Numbered from the stretch's first letter, positions 44,563-56,441 are shown. The stretch: DNA of 64,000 nucleotides from Clarkia xantiana subsp. parviflora (GCA_036873135.1 JAPTYO010000015.1:15045683-15109682); one strand, 5' to 3'. Numbers and translations are program-made. The notes: generated by a model not told the origin, from the sequence alone.

Positions 44563-46209
44563 CTACAGATTTGCTCTCTCAGGCTCTCTCGAATTGGCCT
44601 TTCTCTTTGATTCGAACAAATAATCCATAAGAGCTCTATCGTTGGCTCCAATTAAGGTATACCCAACCTCTTTGTGAACACCACCATCATCCATACATTT
44701 TCTCACTTTCTCAACACCATCCCACTGCCCTCTCAATGCATACAAATTAGCAAGCAATATATAGTCCCCACTCTCATCGTGCCTCATACTCAGTAGCTTC
44801 TCATTTGCATACTTCCCTAATTCCACATTTCCATGGATCTTACAAGCACCTAGTAATGTCCTCCATATGATAGCATTCGGTGCAAGCTCCATCTTTTCCA
44901 CGAATTTGAATGCTTCGTCTAACAGTCCGGCTCGACCGAGTAAATCCACCATGCAACCCATATGCTTTATGTTTGGCTTGATACGATAGACGCTTCTCAT
45001 TTGACTATAATACCGACGCCCCTCATCGACTTTCCCTGCATGACTACAAGCAAGAAGAACCCCAACCATAGTGATCTCGTTTGGCCTAATTCTCAACCTC
45101 TGCATCTCTTTAAACAAATCAATGGATTTCTGAGCATGCCCATGGAAAGCCAAACCTCCAATGATCGAGTTCCATGTTGATACATCTTTTTCTTTCATTC
45201 CATGGAAAACTTCGATTGCCTTATCGATGCTGCCACACTTGGCATACATGTCAATGACTGCATTTCCTAGTAAAACACTCAAATCACTTGAACCTATCTC
45301 TAAAACTGAGGAATGCATCTTCTTGCCAATCTCCAGATCACCCATATCTGCACAGGCAGACAACAAGCTCAACATGGTGACCTCATCGGGTTGTTCTCCA
45401 AATCTTCTCATCTCTGAGAGCATCTCCAGTGCTTTGTCCTTGCACCCACAGAGCACATACCCTGCAATCACTGCATTCCAGGTGACCACATCCCTCCTCG
45501 GAACCTCATCAAAAAGCTTCCTTGCATTTTCCATATCACCTCTCTTAGCATAACCAGTAATCATCACATTCCAAGAGACAAGATCCTTCACAGGCATTTC
45601 GTCAAACAGTTGGCGGGCAACACTCAAATCCCCTCTCCGGGCATACCCGGCAGTCAGGGCAGACCAAGCTACAACATCTTCCCTCCCCGACCGATCAAAC
45701 AGTTTTCTCGCAATAAGAAGATCTCCACAATTAGAGTGAAAGTAGATAAGCGTATTCCTGACGTACAGATTAGCCTCGAAACCAAACCTGACAATCCTTC
45801 CATGGATGCAGAATCCGAGATTGACTAACCCAAGCTTAGTGCAGGCCTTGAGTGCACATGGAAAAGTGAAGTTAGTAGGCCGCACCTGCCGACCTTCCAT
45901 CTGGGTATAGAGCAAGACCGCATTTTGAGGGTTGAGACTCTGGGCGGCACCTCTGATCATGGTGTTCCACATGAACTGATCTGGCTCGGGAATTAGAGCG
46001 AACATCTGGAGGGCGTAGTTGAAGGTTCCGGAGATGGTGATAGCAGAGGCGAATATGAGTTCACGAAGAGCGGAAAGGTCGGAGGTGAAGCCTTTGACGA
46101 TGAGGGAAGCGTGGATTTGCTTGAGAGTTCGAAAATTTGTGCACTGGCGCCATAAGTTTGACGGTTGAAAGCGGTTGGCGCTCCGGTCGTTTGTTCGCTT
46201 TCGAATCAT
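44563..46209 (-). CDS. E-class pentatricopeptide repeat protein, At5g15300-like
   Basis: Intronless, 548 codons. PPR proteins bind organellar RNA; the PLS/E type usually act in C-to-U editing or RNA maturation in mitochondria or plastids. The sequence shows successive P, L and S repeats of 31-36 residues (e.g. VVAWSALTAGYARRGDLSVA, DLVSWNVMITGYAKRGDMEN, DVVTWNAVIAGYVLCGCKDK) from about residue 70 to 430. A C-terminal E domain follows (IIWRTLLGACKIHGNVELGK ... SGDYILLANLYALRGQWDGV). There is no DYW domain, so editing would need a partner. Length and the N-terminal MIRKRTNDRS closely resemble Arabidopsis At5g15300 as I remember it. It lies 38 bases upstream of the TBL-C remains on the same strand. 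No lesion seen. Confidence 0.95.
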   Translation of the reverse strand: MIRKRTNDRSANRFQPSNLWRQCTNFRTLKQIHASLIVKGFTSDLSALRELIFASAITISGTFNYALQMFALIPEPDQFMWNTMIRGAAQSLNPQNAVLLYTQMEGRQVRPTNFTFPCALKACTKLGLVNLGFCIHGRIVRFGFEANLYVRNTLIYFHSNCGDLLIARKLFDRSGREDVVAWSALTAGYARRGDLSVARQLFDEMPVKDLVSWNVMITGYAKRGDMENARKLFDEVPRRDVVTWNAVIAGYVLCGCKDKALEMLSEMRRFGEQPDEVTMLSLLSACADMGDLEIGKKMHSSVLEIGSSDLSVLLGNAVIDMYAKCGSIDKAIEVFHGMKEKDVSTWNSIIGGLAFHGHAQKSIDLFKEMQRLRIRPNEITMVGVLLACSHAGKVDEGRRYYSQMRSVYRIKPNIKHMGCMVDLLGRAGLLDEAFKFVEKMELAPNAIIWRTLLGACKIHGNVELGKYANEKLLSMRHDESGDYILLANLYALRGQWDGVEKVRKCMDDGGVHKEVGYTLIGANDRALMDYLFESKRKANSREPERANL

Positions 46210-46653
46210 TTTTAACAGCCGAATGAATGTGCTTGCTGGTAGCTAGCAACAATCTAGTAGTATAGGCTTAAATCAGGTGCCCAGGTCCGACTTAGACTTA
46301 AGCACTTTCAATGGCAAAAGATATTTTGAAGGACATTTAACGCCACGTCATCGAAAAAAGAGAATAATGGAATTTGGCCAAAGTACTCACAATGGACAAA
46401 GTCATTTTAGACACATTAGATGAGACATTTTGGATTTATATGATTTTTATATGATATAAATAAATAAAATATTTTTACTTATAATTTTTTTAATTAACTA
46501 ATTATACTATCATACATACAAATCAATGTTTTATTCAAGTAATTATCTATGAAATATTAAAAAAAATACATTATTTAAATCATTAATAATATTATAAAAT
46601 AGAAAATTTTATTGCATTAAATTTTATACTAAATAATAAAGTTACATAATTAA

Positions 46654-46941
46654 TTATTCAAAGTAGACTTCAACGGAATTTGCACGAGTATTATGAAATT
46701 GGCAAATATGTTCGATCAAGTCTTCTTGTAGTTGTCGATATGTCTGTCTATCACGAAGTTTGATATTATTTTTGATATACCTCTCATAGGCAGACAAAAA
46801 CTCCCCACTTAACTCGGGAAGTGATATACCACATTCAACATCATCATATGCGGGTAGCTCTGCAAAGTTCCCAATGTACCTTGTTCTCTCATCCTCAACA
46901 ATCATGTTATGCAATATGATGCATGCTCTCATTATTCTCAA
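46654..46941 (-). pseudogene. C-terminal fragment of a PIF/Harbinger transposase
   Basis: It begins with MRACIILHNMIVEDER, the conserved segment holding the third part of the DDE nuclease of plant HARBI1-like transposases (Plant_tran/DDE_4), and ends QFHNTRANSVEVYFE. The catalytic aspartates upstream are missing. Confidence 0.85.
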
Positions 46942-47149
46942 GTTTCTTTATTTCAAAGAATGGTGCGGGATTAGTTAATTTGGATTTGGTATTTGGATTT
47001 GAATTTGAATTTGTATTTTGTGATTAATTTGATGTGTTTGTTGTTTGTATTTGATTGGTGTTAGATTTATGGTTTGAATTTATATACAATGTAATATTTT
47101 GACAAAATAAATTGTATTTAATATTGATAAATGAAAAAAAAAAAATTAT

Positions 47150-47330
47150 TCACACGGCGGGGCGAGTCGGGGCCCCACGAGATTTTTGCCCCGCCCCGCC
47201 CCGGGAGGAACAATTTCCCGGGTCCGGGTCAGCCAGGCCGACCCGCGGGGCGGGTCCGGGGCTTCGGAAACCCGCCCCGACCCGCGGGGCGGGTCCGGGG
47301 CTTCGGAAACCCGCCCCGACCCGCCCCGCA
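47150..47330. repeat. GC-rich palindromic insertion with 38-bp direct repeat
   Basis: About 180 bases of almost pure G and C in an AT-rich setting. A 38-bp unit (gcggggcgggtccggggctt + cggaaacccgccccgacc) occurs twice in tandem at about 47254-47329. It resembles the composition of the hAT MITE at 51759-52250. No target duplication found. Confidence 0.6.
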
Positions 47331-47704
47331 TCATTGCATGCTCCTCACCTCACCTCCACATCATTGCATATTCCTGCCATGCATAACCCACAGTGCATTT
47401 GCATGGCAAGCCTTGTAATGCATGCTCCAATATAAAGAGGCCACTAAGTATATAATATATAACAATTTAATATTACAAATGTTACCATCATTTTTATTAT
47501 TAAATTTGTAAGTTATTTTTTATTGTTATTAAAAATAAATAAATTAATTTTTTATCTTGGAAACACAAATATCCTTAGGACAACTTAGAAGAAAGAGAAA
47601 ATGTTTATGTAAGGACAATTAGTGGTAAGACATAAAATGCCATTCACTCTCTCTTCCACATAGGCAAAATGTCCTAACATATTTGCTCATTGGAAGTGCT
47701 CTTA

Positions 47705-48434
47705 GAGACTTGGGCCTGCAACCCGCAGTGCCCTGCCTAACTATGTAAATGAGTCAAGTTATTTGTAAACTAGTTGAGAATTGAGATCTTCATGTTGATA
47801 TTCAAATTTGACTTTCTAAATCTCAAGTTCGAGTTAAACTTTTTCTAGAACTGAGTTAAATATGAATTTATTTATATTCAACTCAAAAGAACCGCAAGCA
47901 TAATTGAGATTTTCCTACTTTTGTTAAAATTCTATTAAGTCAAATTAGAACTCGAGCTTATTCGAACTTCAGATAACATTATATATATATAATAGTTATG
48001 TCTACACGTGCATTGGATAAACGCCGCGCGTATTTCTAAGAATTTATATCACTACATATATTTCTAAATGAGAACTTTAGACATTAGTGTTGTTTCGATC
48101 ATGTTAATGATTTGGTTCAACACTATGTCAGATCCCACTTTAGTAGTTTTTATGTGAAACACGTCATGTAAATTGATTATGCCTCCAATTACTTGAATAG
48201 CTTCACCGGTAATCATATTTTTATTTACATAACTTGATCCCTACACAATAACCTATTAGGAAGAACTTACTCTCCTAGAAGAACTTTCAACATGCTGTCA
48301 TCAGGATAAATTAGGTATGAATTTCCTTATCCTTAGTGCAACTTCCACGAAGTGATCAAAGTTTAATATGTATATATATATATATTATCTTTATATGAAG
48401 CAGCAACGGTTTTTGAAAAGATTGCAGAAGATAC
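47705..48434. other. Intergenic sequence
   Basis: AT-rich, no gene or element recognised. Confidence 0.45.
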
Positions 48435-49291
48435 GGTTATTGGGTTAAGAACACAATAAGGGCCTGAATGTTTGTCCATGTTGCCAAAAGGGGTCTGAAT
48501 TGAAAAATGATATTATTAATGGCATGAATTTTGAGTTATGTTTATATGAGAGGTTTCCGTCTATTTTTTCTGTTAAAAGTGACGGAAAGTAGTCACATGC
48601 TTGAAAACCAGAAAATGCCTTCCGACCAAAGTGTGCCCCTCACATGCTTGACCTAAAAAGACGAAAATACCCTTTAAGCCACCACGGCTCCGACGACCAC
48701 CATCACCACCACCCCGACTCCGGCGACCACCACCCGGCTCCGGCGACCACCACCCAGCTCTGGCGACCAATACCTCGACTCCGACGACCGCCAAAAAAGC
48801 TCCGATCGGAGCTTTGGAGCCCCGATCGGAGCCACAGAGCTCCGATCGAAGTTTTTTTGCTCCGACCAGAGCGTTGGAGCTCCGATCGGAGCTTTTTTGG
48901 CGTTCGCCGGAGTCGGGGTGGTGGTCACCGGAGCCGGGTGGCGGTCGCCGGATCCGGGTGGTGGTTGTCGGAGTCGGGGTGGTGGTGGTGGTCGCCGGGG
49001 CGGTGGCCGGAGTCGTGGTGGCCTTAAGGGCATAATTAGTGTGCATGGGTATTTTCACATTTCACATTTGACATTTGACATTTCATTAATTAAACTGATA
49101 AATTGTACAATAATTGCAAAAGGGTAATTATGTCATTTCACGTGGTTCCGTTACATTTAACAGAAAATTTGGATGGAAACCCGTAAAAACACAAACATGA
49201 AAATTCATGCCCTTAATAATACAATTTTTCAATTCAGATCATTTTTGGCATCATGGGCAAACATTCAGGCCCCTATTGTGTTTTTAACCGA
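48435..49291. mobile_element. Mutator-like foldback MITE with GC-rich core, 857 bp
   Basis: Arms aagggcctgaatgtttg / caaacattcaggccc and ttgggttaagaacaca / tgtgtttttaacc are inverted. Flanking 9-mers agaagatac and agaagatat match at 8 of 9 positions. The core (48680-49020) has repeated ggctccgg(c)gaccacca motifs on one side and their complement on the other, around agctccgatcggagct palindromes. Frames on both strands are not genes. Confidence 0.8.
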
Positions 49292-49680
49292 AGAAGATAT
49301 GTATAAAAACATCCTACCTCCTACTTCTAACTAGGGGTGAAATCGGACCGGTCGGACCGGTTTTTAGCTTGTTTCGGTCGGGTACTTAAATTTTCGGTTC
49401 AGTTTTTTTCCTTAAAAAAATCCGACCAAAAAACCGTTTGAGGAAAAATAAACCGTCCATTAGTAGTACGGTTTTTTCGGTTCGGCTTTCGGTTTAAACC
49501 GATAATCCAATATTAGTAATTACCATTATAAATTCTTGTTATTTTCATGGATTATATCAAATCGAAATGATAAATAACTTTCATTATTATAATTAAATAA
49601 ACTATAAAATAAAAGTAGAAAAAATAATTTTCATTAGTGCCTTTTTTACAATTTATATTAACCTAATTAATTAATTATCT

Positions 49681-51750
49681 ACTCCTATAATAAACGTTTG
49701 AGATGTCCTCACACTGAAAAGTCACCACCCTAAATCCAAAAGTCACCACCGTTTCCAAAGGGTATTGCTGCACGCTCTGCTCTCTTTACAGATTTTCTTC
49801 ATCTTTCAGTCTCATATCTTATACGACCCAAATGTAGTTTGTTGCCTCCACCAATAACCGCTCCAACTTGACAAGTCTGCAATTTGACAACGGATATCCA
49901 GGTATCCTCCATCCTAATTTTATTCGTATTTTGCTCGTTGAAGAAATGGTGGAGAGCTTTTAGTGGAACTGGAGGGGTTTATTTTTCGCGGGGCTGGCAA
50001 TTTGGCCGGTGCGATATGAGCCATTTATTTTAGCGTATGGAAGGAATTTCCTAACGAATTATTGGGTGTGTTGAGTTGATTCATTCATGTTTTAGTTTGA
50101 TCTTTATTGTTCCATCTTCATGTGCATTCAGTAGAACTACTGTTGTAGTTGACGTTATTGTTTCATTTATCTGGTTTAGAGATGCACACAAGGTGTTTGC
50201 TGGATTTTCTCTATGCTAACGAAATGTAACTTGATTCCTCTACTCACAACACCCTCATCATTGGAATTTTCAATTTTTTTCCTTCTCCAAATGATGGCTG
50301 AGGTAACTTGCTTACACTTAACAAATGAAGTCATATGCAATTTTTCATATCCTTAAGTTAATTCCATCTACACGATGTATCTGATATTACCCTTCATTCT
50401 CAGGGTAAACACATTACCACATTGGTAGTTGGTACTAACTTTTTTAGTTCTCTTATTCTATGTAATTCATTTTATTCTTCAATAACTCCACCAACCAACC
50501 CTCAAAACTCAATTTTTCTAAGACTTTCTCTAAGTTTACTGTAACTAATTGTAGGCTTACATAATAATAGTAGATAAAAAAAAAAAAGAAATGTCTTTGT
50601 CAACATAATATCCAGCATGTACATATTTTGATGATGTAAGTTGAAAATAAATATTTTTTAGTTCAAATTTAAACTAAAATTTCCAATAGGCTTGCACAGA
50701 TGACTCACTTCATGTTGTTACTTGCTTATGTTTGGATTTTTGTGGCTTCGATAGACCTTGGTTAGACTTGTACATATTCACTTATGTAGTGTCTAAATTG
50801 CCTTGGTTTTGGTTTTCAAAGGTACCTGTTCTTCAATTCATTCCAATTATTAAATCACATATTCAGAGGCTTATTTATCTGAAATTCTTGTTGATGAAAA
50901 TAATGTAAGTACTCGGTTTTGATAAAAATGTGATAAAAGATGTAATTGCTTTGTCAGTTTCATTTGTGTAATCAGTAACATAAGTTCTTGTTCCGTTGCG
51001 TGAAGTTACAAAATATGATTGTGGATTGCATATCTATCATCATGAAATGTCTTATACTCATCCTAATTATTTTATCTTATATGTTGCTGAAACAAGTATA
51101 TATGACATACGTGTATTCAATGTATATATTGTTGAGTTGGGTTTCAAAGTTTATTTCAAACATGTAAGAGTGGTATTTCTATTTAACATATAGTTGTAAG
51201 AATAAAATATTATGGTAAACTGAAATGAGACGTGAGTAGTTTAGAGATTACATGGTTAAGTATAAAGTACATCAAAGAAGTAGATCAATGTAGTAATTGT
51301 TTTGAGTTAACTATTGATATTTATATGATCAAGGTGAATATTTGATTTGAGATGTTGAGTTTATTCAAAGCGACGAACAAGGTAGAATACTATGAGATAT
51401 CTTTGATTCACACGCTCTTGAGATCTGAAGAGTAATCTCTTCGATAGTTCTGCTTCCTTTTTTTTTTTTTTTTTTTGTATCAGGTAAACCTTCACTAGGA
51501 ATTATTTAGACTTTGGCTCAATTTCCTAATAATATATAATTCTTGCAAAAAGCTTTCTAAAGTTTAATTAGACATACTATGCGCCATGTTCTTATAGTTC
51601 TTTACTTCTTATAGGTTTTTATTGATTGAATCAAAACCTTGTACTGCCGAGTCAACAAAAGGTTGTGGTTGATTCGGTTAGCAACTAGCTATCATGTGTA
51701 TCTATCTGCATTCCCTCAATAGGTTAGGGTTCGACCAGCGGAATGGTTTG
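49681..51750. other. Left part of the Helitron, no gene recognised
   Basis: The first 250 bases are pyrimidine-rich with gtttgttgcctccaccaata-like text that could be a captured 5' leader or exon. No reading frame of note and no family recognised. Confidence 0.4.
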
Positions 51751-51758
51751 GTGTGATG

Positions 51759-52250
51759 TAGGGCTGAGCAGGAAAACCCGAAAGCCCGAAAGCCCGAAAA
51801 ACCCGTCCCGAGCCCGTCCCGAAAAACCCGGTCCCGAATAGACCCGAGCCCGAGCGGGCGGGACTTTTATTTTCAATTCGGGCTCGGGCTCGGGCTCGGG
51901 CTTTTGTGCCAAAATCCCGAAAAGCCCGAGCCCGTCCCGAATTTTTTTTAATACTATATAAATATATATAATTATATATATTCCCCACTAACTATAGTTA
52001 GTATCTAACCATCTTCCTCCATGTTTGAATTTTTTTTTATTTTTTTAATTTTTTTTTAATTTTTTTCAGATTTTTTGTTAAAATTCGGGCTAGCCCGAGC
52101 CCGAGCCCGAGTCCCGAAGTCCCGGCTCGGGCGGGCCATTTTCCTTATTTTCGGGCTCGGGCTCGGGCTAAAAACTAGTGTCCCGAAAATTTCGGGCTCG
52201 GGCTCGGGCTCAGGTAAAAGCCCGCCCGTCCCGGCCCGAGCTCACCCCTA
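51759..52250. mobile_element. hAT-type MITE with CCCGAG-repeat arms, 492 bp
   Basis: Termini TAGGGCTGAGC ... GCTCACCCCTA, with a perfect 8-bp duplication gtgtgatg at 51751-51758 and 52251-52258. Both arms are made of imperfect cccgag / ctcggg hexamers in opposite orientation around an AT-rich centre. Confidence 0.92.
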
Positions 52251-52258
52251 GTGTGATG

Positions 52259-53193
52259 CAATCCTCACTCATCTAAGAGTCCACTACTTATTATTGTGGA
52301 GGATATTACATAAGGCTCTTGTCGCACTTTTTGTCAACAGGCTTTGTTGTATTGTTAATTATTCTTGCAACTATGAAAACTCTTGGATTTGGGAAAAAGC
52401 GCAAGGCTCTTCTTCAAGATATTACTGTTTTGACGGAATGTAACTTTATTTTCTAATAAAAAATAATAATTTACTATTATAATGTGTTCAATAATAGTGA
52501 TTATTGATGTTTATTAATTAATAATATTATTATAATGGGTCTGATTTTTATAGAAGTTGAATAAAAGTCAATGACTTTCGGTTGTAACAAGAAGAGTTTA
52601 AAAGGTTGTCAGTTAGGAGAGATGACATGTAAGTTTGATGAGAATGAGAAGTCGTTCTTACAAGCAGTGGTAAAAACTACTGAACTCTAGAGGACTCTGG
52701 AGGAGATGCTTCAGAAAGTTAAAAGACAAGCTGAGGATGATAACATATCATAATGAAATTGAAGTAATTAACAGACCTCACAAATCAACATGCTGAGAGG
52801 ATCTCTAAAAGAAGTACACATCAACGAATAAGGAAGCGGAGGAAGGAGTTAATTAGAATGCAAAAGCGCATTGGACCGGACGTAAGAGATGAGATGAGGG
52901 AAGATGACGTTTTAATTCTAAGACTGGTTTACATTTTTTGTATTATTTCTTTTCAATAAATCAATAAAATTAATGATGATTTAACTTGTTCTTCCAAAAT
53001 ATTAAATACAAGACACGCATGACTATATTTCCAAGACCCAGCAAGGGCCTTACAAATGGAACCAACATTTCAAAACAGTGTTTCTAATAAAAACAACCAC
53101 CTGACAACACTAAAGCTTTCTTCCATTCGTTGGTGTAGTAATTCAAGATAAATCAATCTTGAATAAATTGCGCGAGGAAACACCAGAGCACCG
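52259..53193. other. Middle part of the Helitron, no gene recognised
   Basis: It contains fragments with coding-like composition (e.g. 52600-52900), but stops in all frames prevent a model. Confidence 0.35.
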
Positions 53194-53202
53194 TAAACAA
53201 TA

Positions 53203-53724
53203 GGGATAATAGGTTTTTGGTCCATAATGTTTGACAACTTTTGGGTTTTGGTCAATGATGTTTTTTTTTACCTAGTTTTGGTACCATATGTTTGCAGATT
53301 TTTCTAGTTTTGGTCTAACCGTTACATTCCGTCCATTTTTTTACATGTACAAGTCACGTGATCCACCCTAAACTTTCAATTTTGTTCAATTTAGTCCCTC
53401 TAATACTTTCCTAATATTTTTTTTTGTTCAATTTAGTCCCGAAGTTTCAAAAATTCAATTGGACCTATTGTCCAATTGGGGTCAATTTTGAGACTTCGCG
53501 ACTAAATTGAACAAAAAAAAAGTTAAGAAAGTATTAGAGGGACTAAATTTAAAGTTTAGAGTGGATCACGTGAGTTGAACATGTCAAAAAATGGACGGAA
53601 TGTAACGGTTAGACCAAAACTAGAAAAAATTTGCAAACATATGGTACCAAAACTAGGTAAAAAAAATATCATTGACCAAAATTCAAAAGTTGTCAAACAT
53701 CATGGACCAAAAACCTGTTAACCC
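53203..53724. mobile_element. Mutator-like foldback MITE, 522 bp
   Basis: Second copy of the family at 7051-7567: starts gggataatagg, ends cctgttaaccc, with a perfect 9-bp duplication taaacaata (53194-53202, 53725-53733). It lies inside the Helitron. Confidence 0.92.
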
Positions 53725-53733
53725 TAAACAATA

Positions 53734-54829
53734 CTTGCAGCACCAATCACAAAATTTTGCAGTAGCACCTTATGGGCATTTTCACAAACATCTTATGGGC
53801 GCAAGTGTCCATACCGTACAAATTAGCCGCATCTCCATTAGAGAATACACTTCTGGACATTATTGGGCTCGATAACAATCTAAGACCCGATTATAGATCA
53901 TCCAAAGTGATGGTTCTTAACCATAAGAGTATCCACTATCTCACCGTTCATTAACTTAAATCCGTACAGTATGATGTCCCTATTTTTATAAATTATTATT
54001 TACCGAAGAAACAAAAAAATGGTAGGAGAACAGAATTAGACCTAGAGAGATGTAGAATTAACGGCTTCTACCAGTAATCGACACACTGATAACAGACCAG
54101 AAAAGTGGTGCATGCACTTTGGACAACTTGCGCGAGAAAAGGAGCAGTGGAAGCATTACCTAGTAGGATCAGAGAAACCTGGACCATGCGGATGATCGAG
54201 GGAACGTTAACTTCTTAAACATCACTGGTAGGCGTAACCGACACAGAAATGCTGATTAGTGGGGAGACGAACGTTTAATCGGTCAGGCGTAACAGTTGAG
54301 TGTTGATGTCGAGCATTAAAAACCGATTGCTTTAAAGTCGAGCATTGAAAACCCACTCCGGTGTGGCGCAGAGAAAAGTAAAACGGAGGATGATAGAAGA
54401 GACGCGCAGGTAAAAATTGTAACGGCTGAAGGCGTAGTTGGAGGAAGAAGAAGAAAAGAAGGGAGCGGTGTACTTGAAAGAAGGAAAGAAGAAGACGCGT
54501 TCTTCTCACGCACCAATAAGAATTGATTTTGCTGATGTGGCAAGATTTTAGAAAACTGCTTAGGAAAAGTACCTAAATTATATAATGCATAGATGCAAGT
54601 ATTCTAATTACTAGCAGAGATCGCCATAATATATAATGTATACTTTTCAAAGATAATATTAGACTGCCATTTGAGGTTTGGTATAGTTTGAATTATAGTT
54701 ATGATTGTATGCATTTAGAAGCATATGCGAACATATTTGATTAGTATTAATAATTTCATAACTTTATTCTTTTGAACATATTAAAACTTATTTTATACAA
54801 AAATAAGAATACATGAACGTTGCGCGTAG
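53734..54829. other. Right part of the Helitron, no gene recognised
   Basis: Mixed composition, no recognised gene. It ends with the Helitron 3' terminus. Confidence 0.4.
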
Positions 54830-55071
54830 TATTAAGAAATATCAACTAATATAGTACATATTATATATATTTACTTAATATAACGGTCGGTCCGGTCCCT
54901 ACGGTCCTCAAAAATCAAAATCCGAACCGGACCGAAAATCCGAACTAGAGCAAAAAAATCCGACAAAAAACCAAACCGAATGTTTCGGATTCGGTTTTTT
55001 CGGTCCGGACCAGTTCGGTTTTCACCGATTTTTCGGACCAACCGGATTTTGGTTTCACCCCTATTTCTAAC

Positions 55072-56441
55072 TATGTTAGTAAATTTTTCCTTTGCGTTTT
55101 TGTCTTTTTATTTATGCTTATTTTCCCACAGTTGTAAATAAGTTAACACTCCTTGGTGTGTTTAATGAGATGTTAATAATTAACATATAAAAAAATGGGA
55201 ACGGAAAATTAAATGCGTCTTTGATAAGCAACAATGCAATTGCATGTGCAAGTTCGACGACATTTTTAATGACATCAAATGTTTTCCCATTGACTAGGGT
55301 CTCCAAATACTTCCTCAATAACACAAATGTTGTCAACGTAACAGTTGTTTCAAAAAAACGTAAGAGATCAAAACCTAATGGCTACATTGTAGAAGAGCGC
55401 CAACATAATTAAAGTATGACGCTGAAATTCTCAATACAATAAAAGTATCTGTATTGGTTGAACCATATTTATGAGAGCTCTTTAGTAGAAATATATATAA
55501 TTTTGCCAAATTACGAACTCCATGATTCCAACTAATCTCACTTTAACCATATCTCTAAAGCAGTAGAGACAGATAATAGGTATGTGAGGCTACATTACTA
55601 GAATCCGATAAAATAAGATTCTTCTTTAGATTGGTTTGGACACTGTAAAAATATATATCTAAGAACTCAAATATGAAATATGATTTTCATTATTAGTACA
55701 AAATATATTAAGTAGTAAATGATCTTTTTCTCTTTTTTTTTTTTTTTTGCCAAAATAAGTAGTATATAATCATTTGTCCAGAAGAAAAAAATAATATTAA
55801 AATCAGACAAATCAATGAACAAGAAAGCGAAAGATTTAAGTAGGATCTTCAACATGTTAGGAATTCATCCTTATATATAATTTTATTGCTCTTATATCAT
55901 GTGTTTTTTCCTTAAATAGGGTTTCAAATTCTTCTCAATGGTAAAAATGTTGTCAATCAATCAATGTAATACAAAAAATTTCATATTTGTAGACAAAAAC
56001 CTAGTGACTACACATTAGTCAAAGAACTGTTTATCAATGATTCTTTTTAACAAATTGAAATGAGGAGTAAATTACAATTTCTTAAGAAACAAAAAAGATA
56101 CTTGTTATATTCTAATTTACTTAAAGATCGTGGAATGATTCCATTCGAAAAAGAGTAGACAAACTCGTTATTTACCCTGGGTGTTAAAATTGGAAAGAGC
56201 AATTCAATTTGAGGACCATTTATTATTTTAACTTTTCCATAACTTGTAATGTCACGTGCTAGTTAACTTTTCTTCCACACCACATTTTCTTAATAGTAAT
56301 AAATAAATTATTTAAAAAACAAATCCACCTAACTTCTGAAATACTCCATTAAAAAATAATTCAAAATGATTTCTCAAGTTTCGATACATTTGGTCGTGTT
56401 AATTAATGTAGTCATTGGAAAGGCCAACGGAGGAAGAGAAG
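55072..56441. other. AT-rich intergenic sequence upstream of TBL-D
   Basis: Nothing recognised apart from homopolymer runs. The last few hundred bases should hold the TBL-D promoter. Confidence 0.45.

Larger units (their letters stand above)
46301..47701 (-). mobile_element. PIF/Harbinger transposon, internal-deletion derivative, 1.4 kb
   Basis: Terminal repeats agcactttcaatgg (left) and ccaatgag/ccattgg-type agtgctc (right), extended by ggacattt and its complement, with TTA on both sides (46298-46300 and 47702-47704). It keeps the last 95 codons of a transposase and carries a GC-rich insertion (47150-47330). Confidence 0.8.
49678..54829 (+). mobile_element. Non-autonomous Helitron, 5,152 bp
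   Basis: It starts TCTACTCCTATAATAAACG after an A and ends acgttgcgcGTAG before a T, the A^T insertion without target duplication typical of Helitrons. Borders are fixed by comparison with the intact hAT MITE at 30961. The last four bases are GTAG where CTRR is expected, so the end has mutated. No Rep/helicase coding is seen. It carries two MITEs (51759-52250, 53203-53724) and otherwise about 4 kb of unassigned, partly gene-like DNA. Confidence 0.8.
49332..55063. mobile_element. hAT-type MITE split by a Helitron (parts 49332-49677 and 54830-55063)
   Basis: Termini TAGGGGTGAAATCGG ... GGTTTCACCCCTA. Flanking 8-mers cttctaac (49324-49331) and tttctaac (55064-55071) match at 7 of 8. The two parts are collinear with the intact copy at 30961-31545 and join at its AT-rich centre. 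All sequence between 49678 and 54829 is absent from the intact copy. Confidence 0.9.

Noticed and set aside
47112..47435. Frames over the GC-rich island
   Set aside because: The island is a palindromic repeat; translation gives only RPAG-type low complexity.
48005..48040. Third plus-strand Helitron-like end near acgccgcgcgt
   Set aside because: No CTRR terminus follows the GC-rich motif.
48573..49058. Threonine/proline-rich frames on both strands
   Set aside because: Produced by palindromic GC-rich repeats of a MITE core.
56415..56441. Upstream non-ATG start for TBL-D
   Set aside because: It is a TTG; ATG 56442 fits the paralogues.
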